Shown here one piece after another: positions 8,583 through 19,434 of a stretch of 32,605 nt of DNA. Both the position numbers and the translations under genes were made by a program. The notes beneath the pieces were generated by a model. That model ran no database searches, was not told the DNA's origin, and worked only from the letters and a program-made list of their open reading frames with translations. How positions within the stretch are numbered: position 1 is the first letter of the stretch; each line of letters starts with the position of its first letter. The stretch is from Dehalococcoidia bacterium (GTDB lineage: Bacteria; Chloroflexota; Dehalococcoidia; SHYB01; SHYL01), in the NCBI GenBank assembly GCA_009692825.1, contig SHYL01000010.1:1-32605 (forward strand), read 5' to 3'.

Positions 8583-9394
8583 TCAAGGTTTGTGATTGCT
8601 ACCTGAGACTTCCCGTACTATCCGCGAGAATCCGAGAAGCCTGATGTCCCTGGCATGAAGTGCACTAATGGTTATATTTGCACGGAACGCTTCGCCGCCT
8701 TTTTGGTGCGTCTCCCTTGCTCATGATATATACCTGTCTTTGCCGCGGTAGCGAGTATTGTTTGTGGCTGTCCATTTGCAATATCTTCAGAAGAAAAGAG
8801 TATTGAGCAATATTTGCTGATTACTTCTTCTCTCTTATACCACTCTAGGTATTCTACATTCTTGTTCCAGGAAGTGACATCGCCTGAGGAATCTAAAAGG
8901 CAGATTGAGTAGTCCTTCAAATTCTCGACTAGTATTCTAAATCTATCTTCGCTTTCACGCAGGTCATTTAATGCCTCAATAAGATCTTTGGGGTGCCTGG
9001 CTACCTGATCCTCAGCCATCTTGCGTACTGTGATGTCCCTTATAAAAGTGATTGACCCCGGCTTTCCATGGTAATTGAAGGGTTTGGGATAACACTCAAG
9101 CACCCTGGGGTCTCCGTCAGATCGAGTGATTCGTAGAGTTACCGCTTCCTGGTTCTCCCGCACATTTTGATTAAATTCTTTAAGCGACTCCCTGTCCTCA
9201 TCGACAATATATTTGTCCAGAGATGATTCAAGAGCTTCACCTATATTTGGGATTTTGAAAATATTCATTCATGCTTTATTTATGAAAACCGTCTTGCCTC
9301 CGGAGCCGATAGCAATCCCGTTTCTTACTTGTTCAAAGGCAATCCTCGCGAAAGCAATTTCTTTTTCAGGAGTCCAAATCGGATTACTTGCCAT
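8583..9394 (-). pseudogene. tandem PAS-domain sensory protein, internal stop and C-terminal frameshift
   Basis: MASNPIWTPEKEIAFARIAFEQVRNGIAIGSGGKTVFINKA*MNIFKIPNIGEALESSLDKYI...(same frame)...YHEQGRRTK, then frameshift, KGGEAFRANITISALHARDIRLLGFSRIVREVSGSNHKP*. Confidence 0.78.
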
Positions 9395-9496
9395 CATCCC
9401 ACCACGTGACCATCAGTTTTCTACGTTGAAAGTGCACTTTAAAATTATTTAACAGCTATTCTTTACTTCGTGGTAAGTACCAGCTTGCGTCTGCCA

Positions 9497-10774
9497 TCAT
9501 GCCTTTGCCGGCGTCGCCTCTGCCGTCTTTGGTGCCGCATCTATCTTGCGTATCCCCGTTCCCACGAAGCCAACCCATATTAATACGGCCACGTATACCA
9601 TCAGCCATACCGCTATCGCCGTTCTCAGGCCTATCCCGTCAGCCAGGAACCCCAGCGGCATCGCACCCACGAACGGGAATGACCCGCCAACATTCCACCA
9701 CGAGAGCGATTTGCCCAGGTAGTCTTTGTGAGCTATCAGCTGCAGAAGCGTGCTGCCTACTGATACGAATACGCTTCTGCTCAGGCCCATGAGAAACAGC
9801 GCTACCAGGCTGCTCGCATACCACGGTGATGCTGCCATCGCGAGTATCCCCACCGCGTAAGTCGCGCCTGTTGTCAGTAGCACCACGTTCTTGTTTACCC
9901 TCTCTCCCAGTGATGCCAGCGCCATATTCCCGATTAGCGCGCCTATGCCTGCCGACATTAGCAGGAATCCTGCCGCTCTTGCTCCTAGGCCAAACTCATC
10001 CTTCACCAGCACCGGCACCATCTGCTGCGCCGGATGCGCGAAGAGCCCCATGATGCAGCCTATCGTGATTATCGAAAAGATGGCAGGCACGCTTTTGACA
10101 TACCTCATGCCTTCGACAAGGTCTTTCAGAGGCTTGCGGAGGTTGACCGGTTTCTTACGTTCATACTTGATGCGGCTGAGCCAGAATATGCTTATCGAAT
10201 ACAGACTGGCGTTGATGAGCAGCGCCGGCCCGACTCCCACAGCGCTGATGATAAATCCCGCGGTGGACGGTCCCGCTATCTGCGTGATGTTCATCAGCAT
10301 CGAGTTCAGCGACACGGCGTTCATGATGTCCTTGCGCTCTACCAGGTCGTTCACCAGCGGCCCGCGCGATGAGTTGGCGAGGCCTTGGAACGTGCCGATA
10401 AGGGGGATTATCAGGTATACCTGCCAGACTCTTACATGCCCCAGCAGGACCAGTACACCTAATAGCGTTAGCAGGACAAGGTTTACTACCTGGCCCGTCT
10501 GGATAAGTCGTACGCGGTTCATTCGGTCGGACAGCATGCCGCCGAATATGACAGCGATGGACATAGGCAGGCCCTGCAGGAATACGGATATGCCGAATTG
10601 CGCTTTGGACCCGGTCAGCTCGAGGATGAGCCATGAAATGGTCAGCGTTTGCATGCCCATCGCCGCAGACTGCCCCAGCGCGCTGTACCAGAATCGCCTG
10701 AAATTTTGCGATTCTAGCGCCGCGAACATCCCAACTTTTGGTCTGGGTCCTAGTGCTTGGCTACCTATGCTCAT
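9497..10774 (-). CDS. MFS transporter (EntS/MFS_3-like exporter)
   Basis: About 12 hydrophobic segments; FGGMLSDRMNRVRLIQTGQ; AGPSTAGFIISAVGVGPALLINASLY; paralogous to 22647-23966. Confidence 0.88.
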   Translation of the reverse strand: MSIGSQALGPRPKVGMFAALESQNFRRFWYSALGQSAAMGMQTLTISWLILELTGSKAQFGISVFLQGLPMSIAVIFGGMLSDRMNRVRLIQTGQVVNLVLLTLLGVLVLLGHVRVWQVYLIIPLIGTFQGLANSSRGPLVNDLVERKDIMNAVSLNSMLMNITQIAGPSTAGFIISAVGVGPALLINASLYSISIFWLSRIKYERKKPVNLRKPLKDLVEGMRYVKSVPAIFSIITIGCIMGLFAHPAQQMVPVLVKDEFGLGARAAGFLLMSAGIGALIGNMALASLGERVNKNVVLLTTGATYAVGILAMAASPWYASSLVALFLMGLSRSVFVSVGSTLLQLIAHKDYLGKSLSWWNVGGSFPFVGAMPLGFLADGIGLRTAIAVWLMVYVAVLIWVGFVGTGIRKIDAAPKTAEATPAKA

Positions 10775-11052
10775 CCGCGTCCAGCTTTTCTACGTTACGG
10801 GCAATCTAAAACGTAGCGGTGAGTCTAACACAATGCCTCTTGAGATGTCGATTGGTGAGCTGCCTGCTTCAATTTGGTGTAGGTGTATCTCCGAAGCAGT
10901 GCCCCTTGATCGGTTCCTCTATCCTCACCAAGACCCTGACGTTGGATTCAGACGTTGGATATGTTACAGGTCGGAGGGCCCAGGTCCGCCTACCCTTTTC
11001 CCATGTTACTCATCTTTAGAAACGTGGGAACAGGACTATTGTCTTACCAGTG

Positions 11053-11697
11053 TTACTTCTTCGGTTCTGTGAACATCCCCATTTGGCGCTCGTTGTCCTC
11101 AATCTCTGCTTCTTCCGCCCATATCTTGCTCTGGTCGGGGCCGCGCTGGCCTGCGTATTTGTTGCCCTTCTTCTTGTAGTAGGGCTGTGAGGTCGGTGTA
11201 AGCAACGTTTCGAACGTCATCGAGCATATGCGCAGGCCTGGGTAAAGCGCCACTGGAAGCACGCCCAGGTTGCCCAGCTCCATCGTCGCTACGCCGCGCC
11301 AGCCGGGATCGAACACGCTCGCCGTACTGTGCACTATCAGTCCCAGTCGTCCAAGGCTGCTTCTGCCTTCAAGCCGTCCCAGGATATCATCTGAAATCTC
11401 AAGCCACTCCAGCGTGCTTGCGAGTACGAACTCGCCCGGGTGCATGATGAACCGCGAGTTCTTGGAGTCCAGCTTGACTTCACGCGTCAGCTTTTCTGAT
11501 GATTTTCTTTCCTTCAGATCAACGTACGGGTGCTCGGTGTGCTCGAATATCCTGAACCTGTACCCCAGCCTCAGGTCAATGGAGCATGATCCTATCGTCA
11601 GGTCCTTTACTTCAAGCGTTTTATCGATTGCGGTATCGTGCACAACGATCTTCTTGTCGGCGATGTACCTCTTGATGTCGATGTCTGATAGGACCAC
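11053..11697 (-). CDS. dcd: dCTP deaminase family protein with conserved catalytic Glu
   Basis: GRLEGRSSLGRLGLIVHSTASVFDPGWRGVATMELGNLGVLPVALYPGLRICSM. Confidence 0.88.
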   Translation of the reverse strand: MVLSDIDIKRYIADKKIVVHDTAIDKTLEVKDLTIGSCSIDLRLGYRFRIFEHTEHPYVDLKERKSSEKLTREVKLDSKNSRFIMHPGEFVLASTLEWLEISDDILGRLEGRSSLGRLGLIVHSTASVFDPGWRGVATMELGNLGVLPVALYPGLRICSMTFETLLTPTSQPYYKKKGNKYAGQRGPDQSKIWAEEAEIEDNERQMGMFTEPKK

Positions 11698-11706
11698 GGT
11701 TTTCCC

Positions 11707-12243
11707 CTATATCTGGCGTTGTCCGCCTTGAAAATTGCTGCCGAGTCCTTCAGACCCGTACGGACGCTCTGAGCTTGTTGATGTCTTGATGAATGTTATC
11801 TGGCATATCTTCATTGGCGATGCCAGCTTGATGGGCAGTGCCCCCACGTTCTTGAGCTGTATCGTCAGCTTGCCCTGCCAACCGGGGTCCACGAAGCCGG
11901 CCGTGGCGTGTATCTGCAGTCCGATGCGCCCTAGCGAACTCTTCCCCTCCAGCTTCGCCACGATGTCCTCAGGCAGGCCGATGAACTCCAGCGTCGACGC
12001 GAGCACGAACTCGTTCGGCTTAAGGATATACGGCTGCTCCTGAGTAGCCTTGGCTTTGGTGAGGAGGTTCGCGAGATCCTTGCGTGCCGGGTCTATGAAT
12101 GGAGTTGAGCCTGTGAACAGGAGCAGTTCCTCGTCCAGGTGCAAATCCACGCTTGCGGGCTGGATGCAGGAGGCGTCCAGTGGCTCAATCTTCAGCCGCT
12201 TCTGTGCCAGCTCCTGCTTTATCGACTTATCGCTGAGTAACAA
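11707..12243 (-). CDS. dCTP deaminase/dUTPase-family paralog with Glu to Gln at the catalytic position
   Basis: MLLSDKSIKQELAQKRLKIEPLDASCIQPASVDLHL; AKLEGKSSLGRIGLQIHATAGFVDPGWQGKLTIQLKNVGALPIKL; ERPYGSEGLGSNFQGG. Confidence 0.85.
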   Translation of the reverse strand: MLLSDKSIKQELAQKRLKIEPLDASCIQPASVDLHLDEELLLFTGSTPFIDPARKDLANLLTKAKATQEQPYILKPNEFVLASTLEFIGLPEDIVAKLEGKSSLGRIGLQIHATAGFVDPGWQGKLTIQLKNVGALPIKLASPMKICQITFIKTSTSSERPYGSEGLGSNFQGGQRQI

Positions 12244-12256
12244 ACCTGAGTTCCAC

Positions 12257-12278
12257 CCGCTTCTCTTTGTCGAAGCGG
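12257..12278. other. short inverted repeat/hairpin between rpmI and the dcd pair
   Basis: CCGCTTC-tctttgtc-GAAGCGG, 7-bp perfect arms, no T-tract. Confidence 0.4.
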
Positions 12279-12376
12279 ATTGTAACAGAGGCGGTATTGC
12301 CCATCAATCCCATATTTCACTCCGATTCGCCGGCTGATAGGAATCTCTAATAAATTACCCGATAGGCTAAGGAAAC

Positions 12377-12586
12377 TTAGCGCTTGCCGGTCCCGTACGG
12401 TAACAGCCGCTTTATCCTGCTTGTGAAAGCATGCGAAACTTCCAGCTTATCGCCAAATTGCCGCTTTACACTTTTGGACTTTGTGGAGCGTAAGTGAGTG
12501 CTGTGGCTCTTTAGCCTTAATATCTTGCCTGTTCCGGTTATATGGAACCTTTTTGCAGCGCCTTTATGAGTTTTTAGCTTTGGCAA
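12377..12586 (-). CDS. rpmI: 50S ribosomal protein L35
   Basis: MPKLKTHKGAAKRFHITGTGKILRLKSHSTHLRSTKSKSVKRQFGDKLEVSHAFTSRIKRLLPYGTGKR; TTG start. Confidence 0.93.
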   Translation of the reverse strand: MPKLKTHKGAAKRFHITGTGKILRLKSHSTHLRSTKSKSVKRQFGDKLEVSHAFTSRIKRLLPYGTGKR

Positions 12587-12794
12587 TTTAATTCTTTCTT
12601 AGTGGGTCGTCGGTACCACAACAAACTTAAAAATGCGGCAGGATACTGTGAAACCTGGCCAGATGCTAGTTCGAAGGTTGCTTAATGTTCCCCAAGGAGG
12701 CGTGAGAGCCGATGTGGAAAATTAACAGGAATATTTGCACCGAGCCAATGGTGCCATCATATTCTCTTTGGCATGTGAATACAATGAATCAGCG

Positions 12795-12992
12795 TCACAG
12801 CGTAGATTTTTCGGGGCTCCGTTGTTTCTTTTGCCATTCATTACCTAGGCCCGACTCTCCACACGTGGTGCATATGTAATTCCCGGTCGCGACCTCTGAA
12901 TTAAATTCCCTCTCAAGGTTGCGGTGCTCGCACAGGGGATTGCCCTTCTTAGTCCATCGCTCCCTTAGCTTGACTGCGTCTTTTGTTTGCAT
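12795..12992 (-). CDS. small zinc-ribbon-like hypothetical protein
   Basis: 65 aa; CEH...YICTTCGESG (C-x-H / C-x2-C). Confidence 0.5.
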   Translation of the reverse strand: MQTKDAVKLRERWTKKGNPLCEHRNLEREFNSEVATGNYICTTCGESGLGNEWQKKQRSPEKSTL

Positions 12993-13172
12993 CTCTGTCC
13001 GCCCTTCCGCAATTATTAACTAATTAGACAAACTTTACTCTTAAGTGTGATATACTGCGAATATCTCCCAACGATTGACACATAGCCTCACCAGCCTGCT
13101 ACCCCCTTTTTCATGTTGTGTGCGACTCTTGCTGACCGATGAAGAGAAATTAGCCAATTAGGAGCACACACA

Positions 13173-13448
13173 ATGAACATTTACGTAGGCAACCTTTCTT
13201 ATGAAGTTTCTGACCAAGATCTTCAGACTGCTTTCAGCGCATTTGGCCAGGTAACATCAGCCAGAGTGATAATTGACCACGAGACGAACAGAGCCAGAGG
13301 CTTTGGATTTGTCGAAATGGCCAACAAAACGGAGGCTGAGGCAGCCATGGTTGCTTTGAACGGCAAAGACATGAAGGGCAGGACCATCACTGCAAACGAA
13401 GCCCGTCCCAAAGCACCCATGGGCTCACAGACCAACAAACGCTGGTAA
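13173..13448 (+). CDS. RRM-domain RNA-binding protein
   Basis: RNP2 NIYVGNLSY and RNP1 RGFGFVEM; 91 aa; AGGAG upstream of ATG. Confidence 0.93.
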   Translation: MNIYVGNLSYEVSDQDLQTAFSAFGQVTSARVIIDHETNRARGFGFVEMANKTEAEAAMVALNGKDMKGRTITANEARPKAPMGSQTNKRW

Positions 13449-13470
13449 ATCAGGAACTCTTAACATTTGA

Positions 13471-13506
13471 GCAAGAGAAGTGCTGCAGGGGCGGCACTTC
13501 TCTTGC
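13471..13506 (+). terminator. strong hairpin downstream of the RRM gene (no T-tract)
   Basis: GCAAGAGAAGTGC-tgcaggggcg-GCACTTCTCTTGC, 13-bp perfect arms and 10-nt loop. Confidence 0.6.
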
Positions 13507-13571
13507 CCGACGCCTCATCCTTATTCACAGATATCCTCTCGATGATGTTCTCACGATTAAAAAGGATTGCT

Positions 13572-14006
13572 ATGACTATCACAGCCAACACCACTTCGCA
13601 CAATCTGAAACAGATACTTCACTCTAATCCTCCAGACCAGGCCAAACTTTTGCAACAATTTTTTCAGAGCCTTGAAACATTGCCTGAAGATGCCAGATGC
13701 TCAGCCATTAAAGGGTTTATCGAATTTGCTGACGCTCTTCCAACCGACGAATACCGCGCTGTCCTTAGCTCAGAACTGCATGCATGGCTGAATATGGTGC
13801 CTGATGCCGCGAAGCTTGTGGGCAACTCTTTTCAGGGTATGATGGATAAAGGTGAGGGCGGCTCAGCGTGGCATCGAGTAGTTGTCTCCCAGTCCCTCAG
13901 CAGAGAGATCTCAACAGAAGAACAGCATCGTCTGCATGAGCTTTTCCCGGAATCAGAGCCGGAACCGATTGCCGTCCGTTTGCAAAAGGCGATGGCGTCC
14001 AAGTAA
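13572..14006 (+). CDS. hypothetical protein upstream of groESL
   Basis: MTITANTTSHNLKQILHSNPPDQAKLLQQFFQSLETLPEDARCSAIKGFIEFADALPTDEYR...; AAAGGA upstream. The ORF track start (13467) would run through the hairpin. Confidence 0.65.
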   Translation: MTITANTTSHNLKQILHSNPPDQAKLLQQFFQSLETLPEDARCSAIKGFIEFADALPTDEYRAVLSSELHAWLNMVPDAAKLVGNSFQGMMDKGEGGSAWHRVVVSQSLSREISTEEQHRLHELFPESEPEPIAVRLQKAMASK

Positions 14007-14065
14007 TAACCTAAATCACAGGCGAGCCGTAGAGTCTATTTCTTAATTTCTAAAAGGAGAACATT

Positions 14066-15966
<1,901 letters not shown>

Positions 15967-16040
15967 GCATTAGGAAGCAGGCCACGAATTGTAAAGGTTG
16001 CCTGATACTCCAATCCGGAAACACTATAAGTAACAAAAAG

Positions 16041-16069
16041 AACGGCCCGCCTAAGGCGGGCCGTTTTAT
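16041..16069. terminator. bidirectional rho-independent terminator between convergent groEL and aldolase genes
   Basis: AACGGCCCGCC-TAA-GGCGGGCCGTTTT, 11-bp stem; A-tract upstream, T-tract downstream. Confidence 0.88.
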
Positions 16070-16090
16070 ATTATCTAGCTTAAAGGCGTG

Positions 16091-17110
16091 CTACTTTGCA
16101 GCCGCGGCTTTGACGAATCTGTCCCTGAAAGGCATCCACTTTTTCATAGACTCGTCGATTTCATGGGCTTCATGCGCTGGCAAGTCTATGTATGGCGCGC
16201 GGAACGGTCCCATGTTGATGTATCCGCTCACGTTCCACATGTGCTTGTTGTGTTGTGCGTTGTAGCGGGCGTGGTCGGTTTCCTGTCGCTCTTTCCACGT
16301 GGTATGCACGGGCTCGCCTGCGGCTGCGGGCCTTGGAGCGCCTGATGACATGGCCGCTCTTATCTCCGTCTGAATTTGCTCGGCTCTTGCCGCATCATTC
16401 TTGTTCATCGCGTCTATGAGCGCTACGTATGGCTCAGGGGCCGGGCTGGTTGCCCACGTCGTTGTTACCCTGCTGCCAACCTTTTTCCAGAGGTTGTAGG
16501 CGCCGCCGGTGTTCGGGATGAAGTTGATGTTTGGAGCAGCAGCGAGGTCCTCTACAATGTGCTCAGTCCCGTGTGAAATCTTGTCGCACGCGACTGTTGG
16601 AGCCTTCTTGGATATTCCGGCCCAGAATTCTGGCAAGAAGTCTGACTTGAAGAAGGTGTAGTTGGAGTATATGAGTATCGGGATGTCGGGTACTGCTTCG
16701 CTGAGGTCCGCGTAGAACTGTACGGAGTTATCCAGCGTTGGTGTCTGCCACAGAGGTAAGCCTATGAATGCGCCTTCGGCTCCGATGTCCTTCATCGCGC
16801 GCATCTGGCGAATGACTTCCTTCGTGCCAAGGGCCGTGGAGCCTGCGAAGATTATTGACCTCTTCTTATTCTCTTCAACTGCGGTCTGGATGAAAGCTTT
16901 TTTCTCTTCCCAGAGCAGGGCGCCGCATTCGCCAGTGGTGCCGCAGAGAGCGAAGTTCTTTACTCCGGCGCCGACCATCATGTTTATCAGTTTGCGTGTA
17001 TTGTCATATTCGATTGAATCGATTGTGCGCCAGCTGCCACCGTTCTCTTTGGTAGGCGTTGGCGGCATTGAAATTACCCCTCTTACATCTTTGCCTGTTA
17101 CTTTTAACAT
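16091..17110 (-). CDS. DapA/NAL-superfamily aldolase, resembling trans-o-hydroxybenzylidenepyruvate hydratase-aldolase (NahE/PhdJ type)
   Basis: EYDNTRKLINMMVGAGVKNFALCGTTGECGALLWEEKKAF; EGAFIGLPLWQTPTLDNSVQFYADLSEAVPDIPILIYSN; putative Schiff-base Lys in VACDKIS; AAAGGAGG RBS. Confidence 0.78.
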   Translation of the reverse strand: MLKVTGKDVRGVISMPPTPTKENGGSWRTIDSIEYDNTRKLINMMVGAGVKNFALCGTTGECGALLWEEKKAFIQTAVEENKKRSIIFAGSTALGTKEVIRQMRAMKDIGAEGAFIGLPLWQTPTLDNSVQFYADLSEAVPDIPILIYSNYTFFKSDFLPEFWAGISKKAPTVACDKISHGTEHIVEDLAAAPNINFIPNTGGAYNLWKKVGSRVTTTWATSPAPEPYVALIDAMNKNDAARAEQIQTEIRAAMSSGAPRPAAAGEPVHTTWKERQETDHARYNAQHNKHMWNVSGYINMGPFRAPYIDLPAHEAHEIDESMKKWMPFRDRFVKAAAAK

Positions 17111-17179
17111 AGACCTCCTTTGTATTTGGACGACTTAAATTGCGCCTCGATTATATAACTTTTGTTTGAGATGGATTCA

Positions 17180-17722
17180 TTAGTTTTTAAGGTGATGGTC
17201 GAAGAATTTAATCGTGGCTTTCCATGCCTCTTCTGCGGCTTCGGCGTTATAGTTTGGGTCGCCGTCATTGTTGAAAGCGTGGCCTGCGCCGGCAAGCGTC
17301 TGGTACATGAAGCTCTTGTGGTGCTCTTTCATCGCCTGTTCAAGCGGTGGAAGTGAAGCGTTTATCCTCGCGCTGTTTTCGGCGTACATTGCGTGGACGC
17401 TGGCGTTGATTTTGTGCACATCCTCAAGCGGAGGGGCGATTCCGTAGTATGGCACTGCGGCCTTGACGTCTTTCGTGGCAGTCAGAAACCTGAAAGTGAT
17501 GCCTCCGCCGAAGCAGAAGCCGGTGCATCCGATTCGGTCGGTTCGCACGGAAGGAAGGCTCTTTAGAAATTCCAGCGTTGCGAGCATATTCTTCATATGT
17601 GTTTCTGGAAGGATTGTTCGTATCTGTTCTGGTGTCTCACCCTTTTGCATCGCGGCGGCTGTTCCGCCTATGGGCGACATCAGGTCAGGCGCTGTGGCTA
17701 CATAGCCAGCCTTCGCGACCCG
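17180..17722 (-). pseudogene. dienelactone hydrolase-family protein, N-terminally truncated
   Basis: VAKAGYVATAPDLMSPIGGTA...RIGCTGFCFGGGITFRF...GAGHAFNNDGDPNYNAEAAEEAWKATIKFFDHHL; the N-terminal part of the fold is absent and frame entry is directly from MFS sequence. Confidence 0.72.
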
Positions 17723-17916
17723 CCTGCGCTGATCGCGCCTACAAATTGCGACCGCGTCCAGTTGAATTCTCCGGTTATAGGTCTCATGAAAGAGCTGATA
17801 ACCTGGCCGTAGTAGCTGGTCTGTGAAATGCTGACAAGTCCCGCCACAAGCAAGATGTACCAGCCGTAATAAATCTCCGGTCGTTTTGCAGCCTGAGTGG
17901 TTGTCGACTTAGCCAA
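17698..17916 (-). pseudogene. MFS transporter N-terminal fragment
   Basis: RPEIYYGWYILLVAGLVSISQTSYYGQVISSFMRPITGEFNWTRSQFVGAIS: first TM region of an MFS transporter, then out of frame into the hydrolase sequence. Confidence 0.7.
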
Positions 17917-17920
17917 TCAG

Positions 17921-18286
17921 TTACTTTTTCTCACGTCGTATCTCAACGCCGGCATACTCCATCACGGCGCCCTTGAGTGGCGGCTGTGGCTTCTTTACGC
18001 ATACGTCTACCGCCTTCACGTGCATTATTGCAAGCAACTTCTTTGCGATCCGCTCAGCGACTGCTTCTATCAGCTTGCATGGCGGTCCTTCAACTATCGC
18101 CTTCACCTGTGCCAGGACCTCTGCATAGTTTACCGTTGTGCCGAGGTCGTCGCTGGTTCCTGCTTGGTGTAAATTTGTCTCCAGCGTCACGTCAACTACA
18201 AACCTCTGGCCGAGCTTGCGCTCCTCAGGGAGTGTGCCGTGATACCCGTAGAAAATCAGACCCTTTAGGATTATCTTGTCGGGCAC
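17921..18286 (-). CDS. folB: dihydroneopterin aldolase
   Basis: MPDKIILKGLIFYGYHGTLPEERKLGQRFVVDVTLETNL...TVNYAEV...KLIEAVAERIA...VKKPQPPL. Confidence 0.9.
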   Translation of the reverse strand: MPDKIILKGLIFYGYHGTLPEERKLGQRFVVDVTLETNLHQAGTSDDLGTTVNYAEVLAQVKAIVEGPPCKLIEAVAERIAKKLLAIMHVKAVDVCVKKPQPPLKGAVMEYAGVEIRREKK

Positions 18287-18288
18287 GG

Positions 18289-18975
18289 CTAATTTCTTGA
18301 AAAATTCGGATTAAATTGCCCGCTGTCCGTGGGTCTGTCGTCGCCTCTGCCCTGACGTGCTATGTAGTGTTTGAGCACGGTGTTCTCGCGTTCCAGTAGG
18401 TCAGCTTCTTTACGCAGTCGTAGTTCCAGGCCTGACATCTCCAGCAGCTCCTGTTTGTCGGTTGCGTGTACCTGCATAGTTGACCCCACCAGATAAGAGA
18501 GCGATTCCTCATCTAGGTCGAGGCTTATCACGGGAGTGTCTTGTCTCAGGATTTGAGATACTAGCTTTATATGCGCTCTGAAGGAATGTTTAACCTGGTC
18601 GATCAGATCTTCGCTGCCTATAAGGGGTGTTGAATCATAATCAAGTGTCTCGATGATTGCCGTAATGTACGGCTCCTCGTGCAGGATCTCCAATATTCGG
18701 AACGGCTTTTCGCCGACGCAGGTCATAGCTAGGCGTCCCCCGCCCATTGGCGCTACGCCCTTTATGACGGCTATCGTGCCGACATCGAACGGCGTTGCCG
18801 GCCCGCCGACTTCCACGCCTGATTTTATGAGCGTGACGCCGAACTGGCTACTGCCGCCGAGCACACGTCCCATCATCAGCTTGTATCGCTCTTCGAAGAC
18901 CTGCAGGGGCAGGATAGCCTTCGGAAACAGCACTACATTTAGCGGAAACAATGGAAGCTCTAGCTGTGTTCCCAT
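18289..18975 (-). CDS. LON peptidase substrate-binding (N-terminal) domain protein
   Basis: LELPLFPLNVVLFPKAILPLQVFEERYKLMMGRVL...GTIAVIKGVAPMGGGRLAMTCVGEKPFRI; no ATPase/protease domains. Confidence 0.88.
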   Translation of the reverse strand: MGTQLELPLFPLNVVLFPKAILPLQVFEERYKLMMGRVLGGSSQFGVTLIKSGVEVGGPATPFDVGTIAVIKGVAPMGGGRLAMTCVGEKPFRILEILHEEPYITAIIETLDYDSTPLIGSEDLIDQVKHSFRAHIKLVSQILRQDTPVISLDLDEESLSYLVGSTMQVHATDKQELLEMSGLELRLRKEADLLERENTVLKHYIARQGRGDDRPTDSGQFNPNFSRN

Positions 18976-19018
18976 AGGTGCAATATCTTATCAGATTTTC
19001 GGGCATGAGCCCTAAGGT

Positions 19019-19174
19019 TTATTTCCCCTGTTTTTCTGCATATATGAACAGGATGAATCCGATCACAGCAAAAACAACGCTCGCTACAGTCCATGGTGTA
19101 TTGTGGAATCCGAAGCCGCCGAGAAGCGCTAATGCAGCGCCTATTATAAGTAGGCCAGCGCCCATTCGTTTCAT
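19019..19174 (-). CDS. small two-TM membrane protein (below ORF-track cutoff)
   Basis: MKRMGAGLLIIGAALALLGGFGFHNTPWTVASVVFAVIGFILFIYAEKQGK*. Confidence 0.65.
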   Translation of the reverse strand: MKRMGAGLLIIGAALALLGGFGFHNTPWTVASVVFAVIGFILFIYAEKQGK

Positions 19175-19434
19175 TTAGTTATCCTTTCTCGTACTTTTCA
19201 CTTTAGCTTTTTTGTATAGCTTTTCTTGTACAAAAAGTCTCTCGTAAAAGCGACCAGCGATAATACTGTACCTTTACAAAATTGGTGCTCATTCATGTGC
19301 AGCGAATGTATATGTGCCTTGTAATAGGGAAATCCCAGCCTGTGTATGAAGTAGTGTTCAATGATTTCATGCCGCCGAACTATTTCCTGGTATTTTGCGG
19401 GGTAATGCTTATCGATAAAAATCGTTAAGGTTGT

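Noticed and set aside
9891-11072. 393-aa plus-strand ORF
   Set aside because: Antisense shadow of the MFS transporter at 9497-10774; low-complexity Ser/Pro/Arg translation.
13467-13571. Upstream extension of the hypothetical ORF before groES
   Set aside because: Would translate through the 13-bp hairpin; the ATG at 13572 has an RBS-like AAAGGA.
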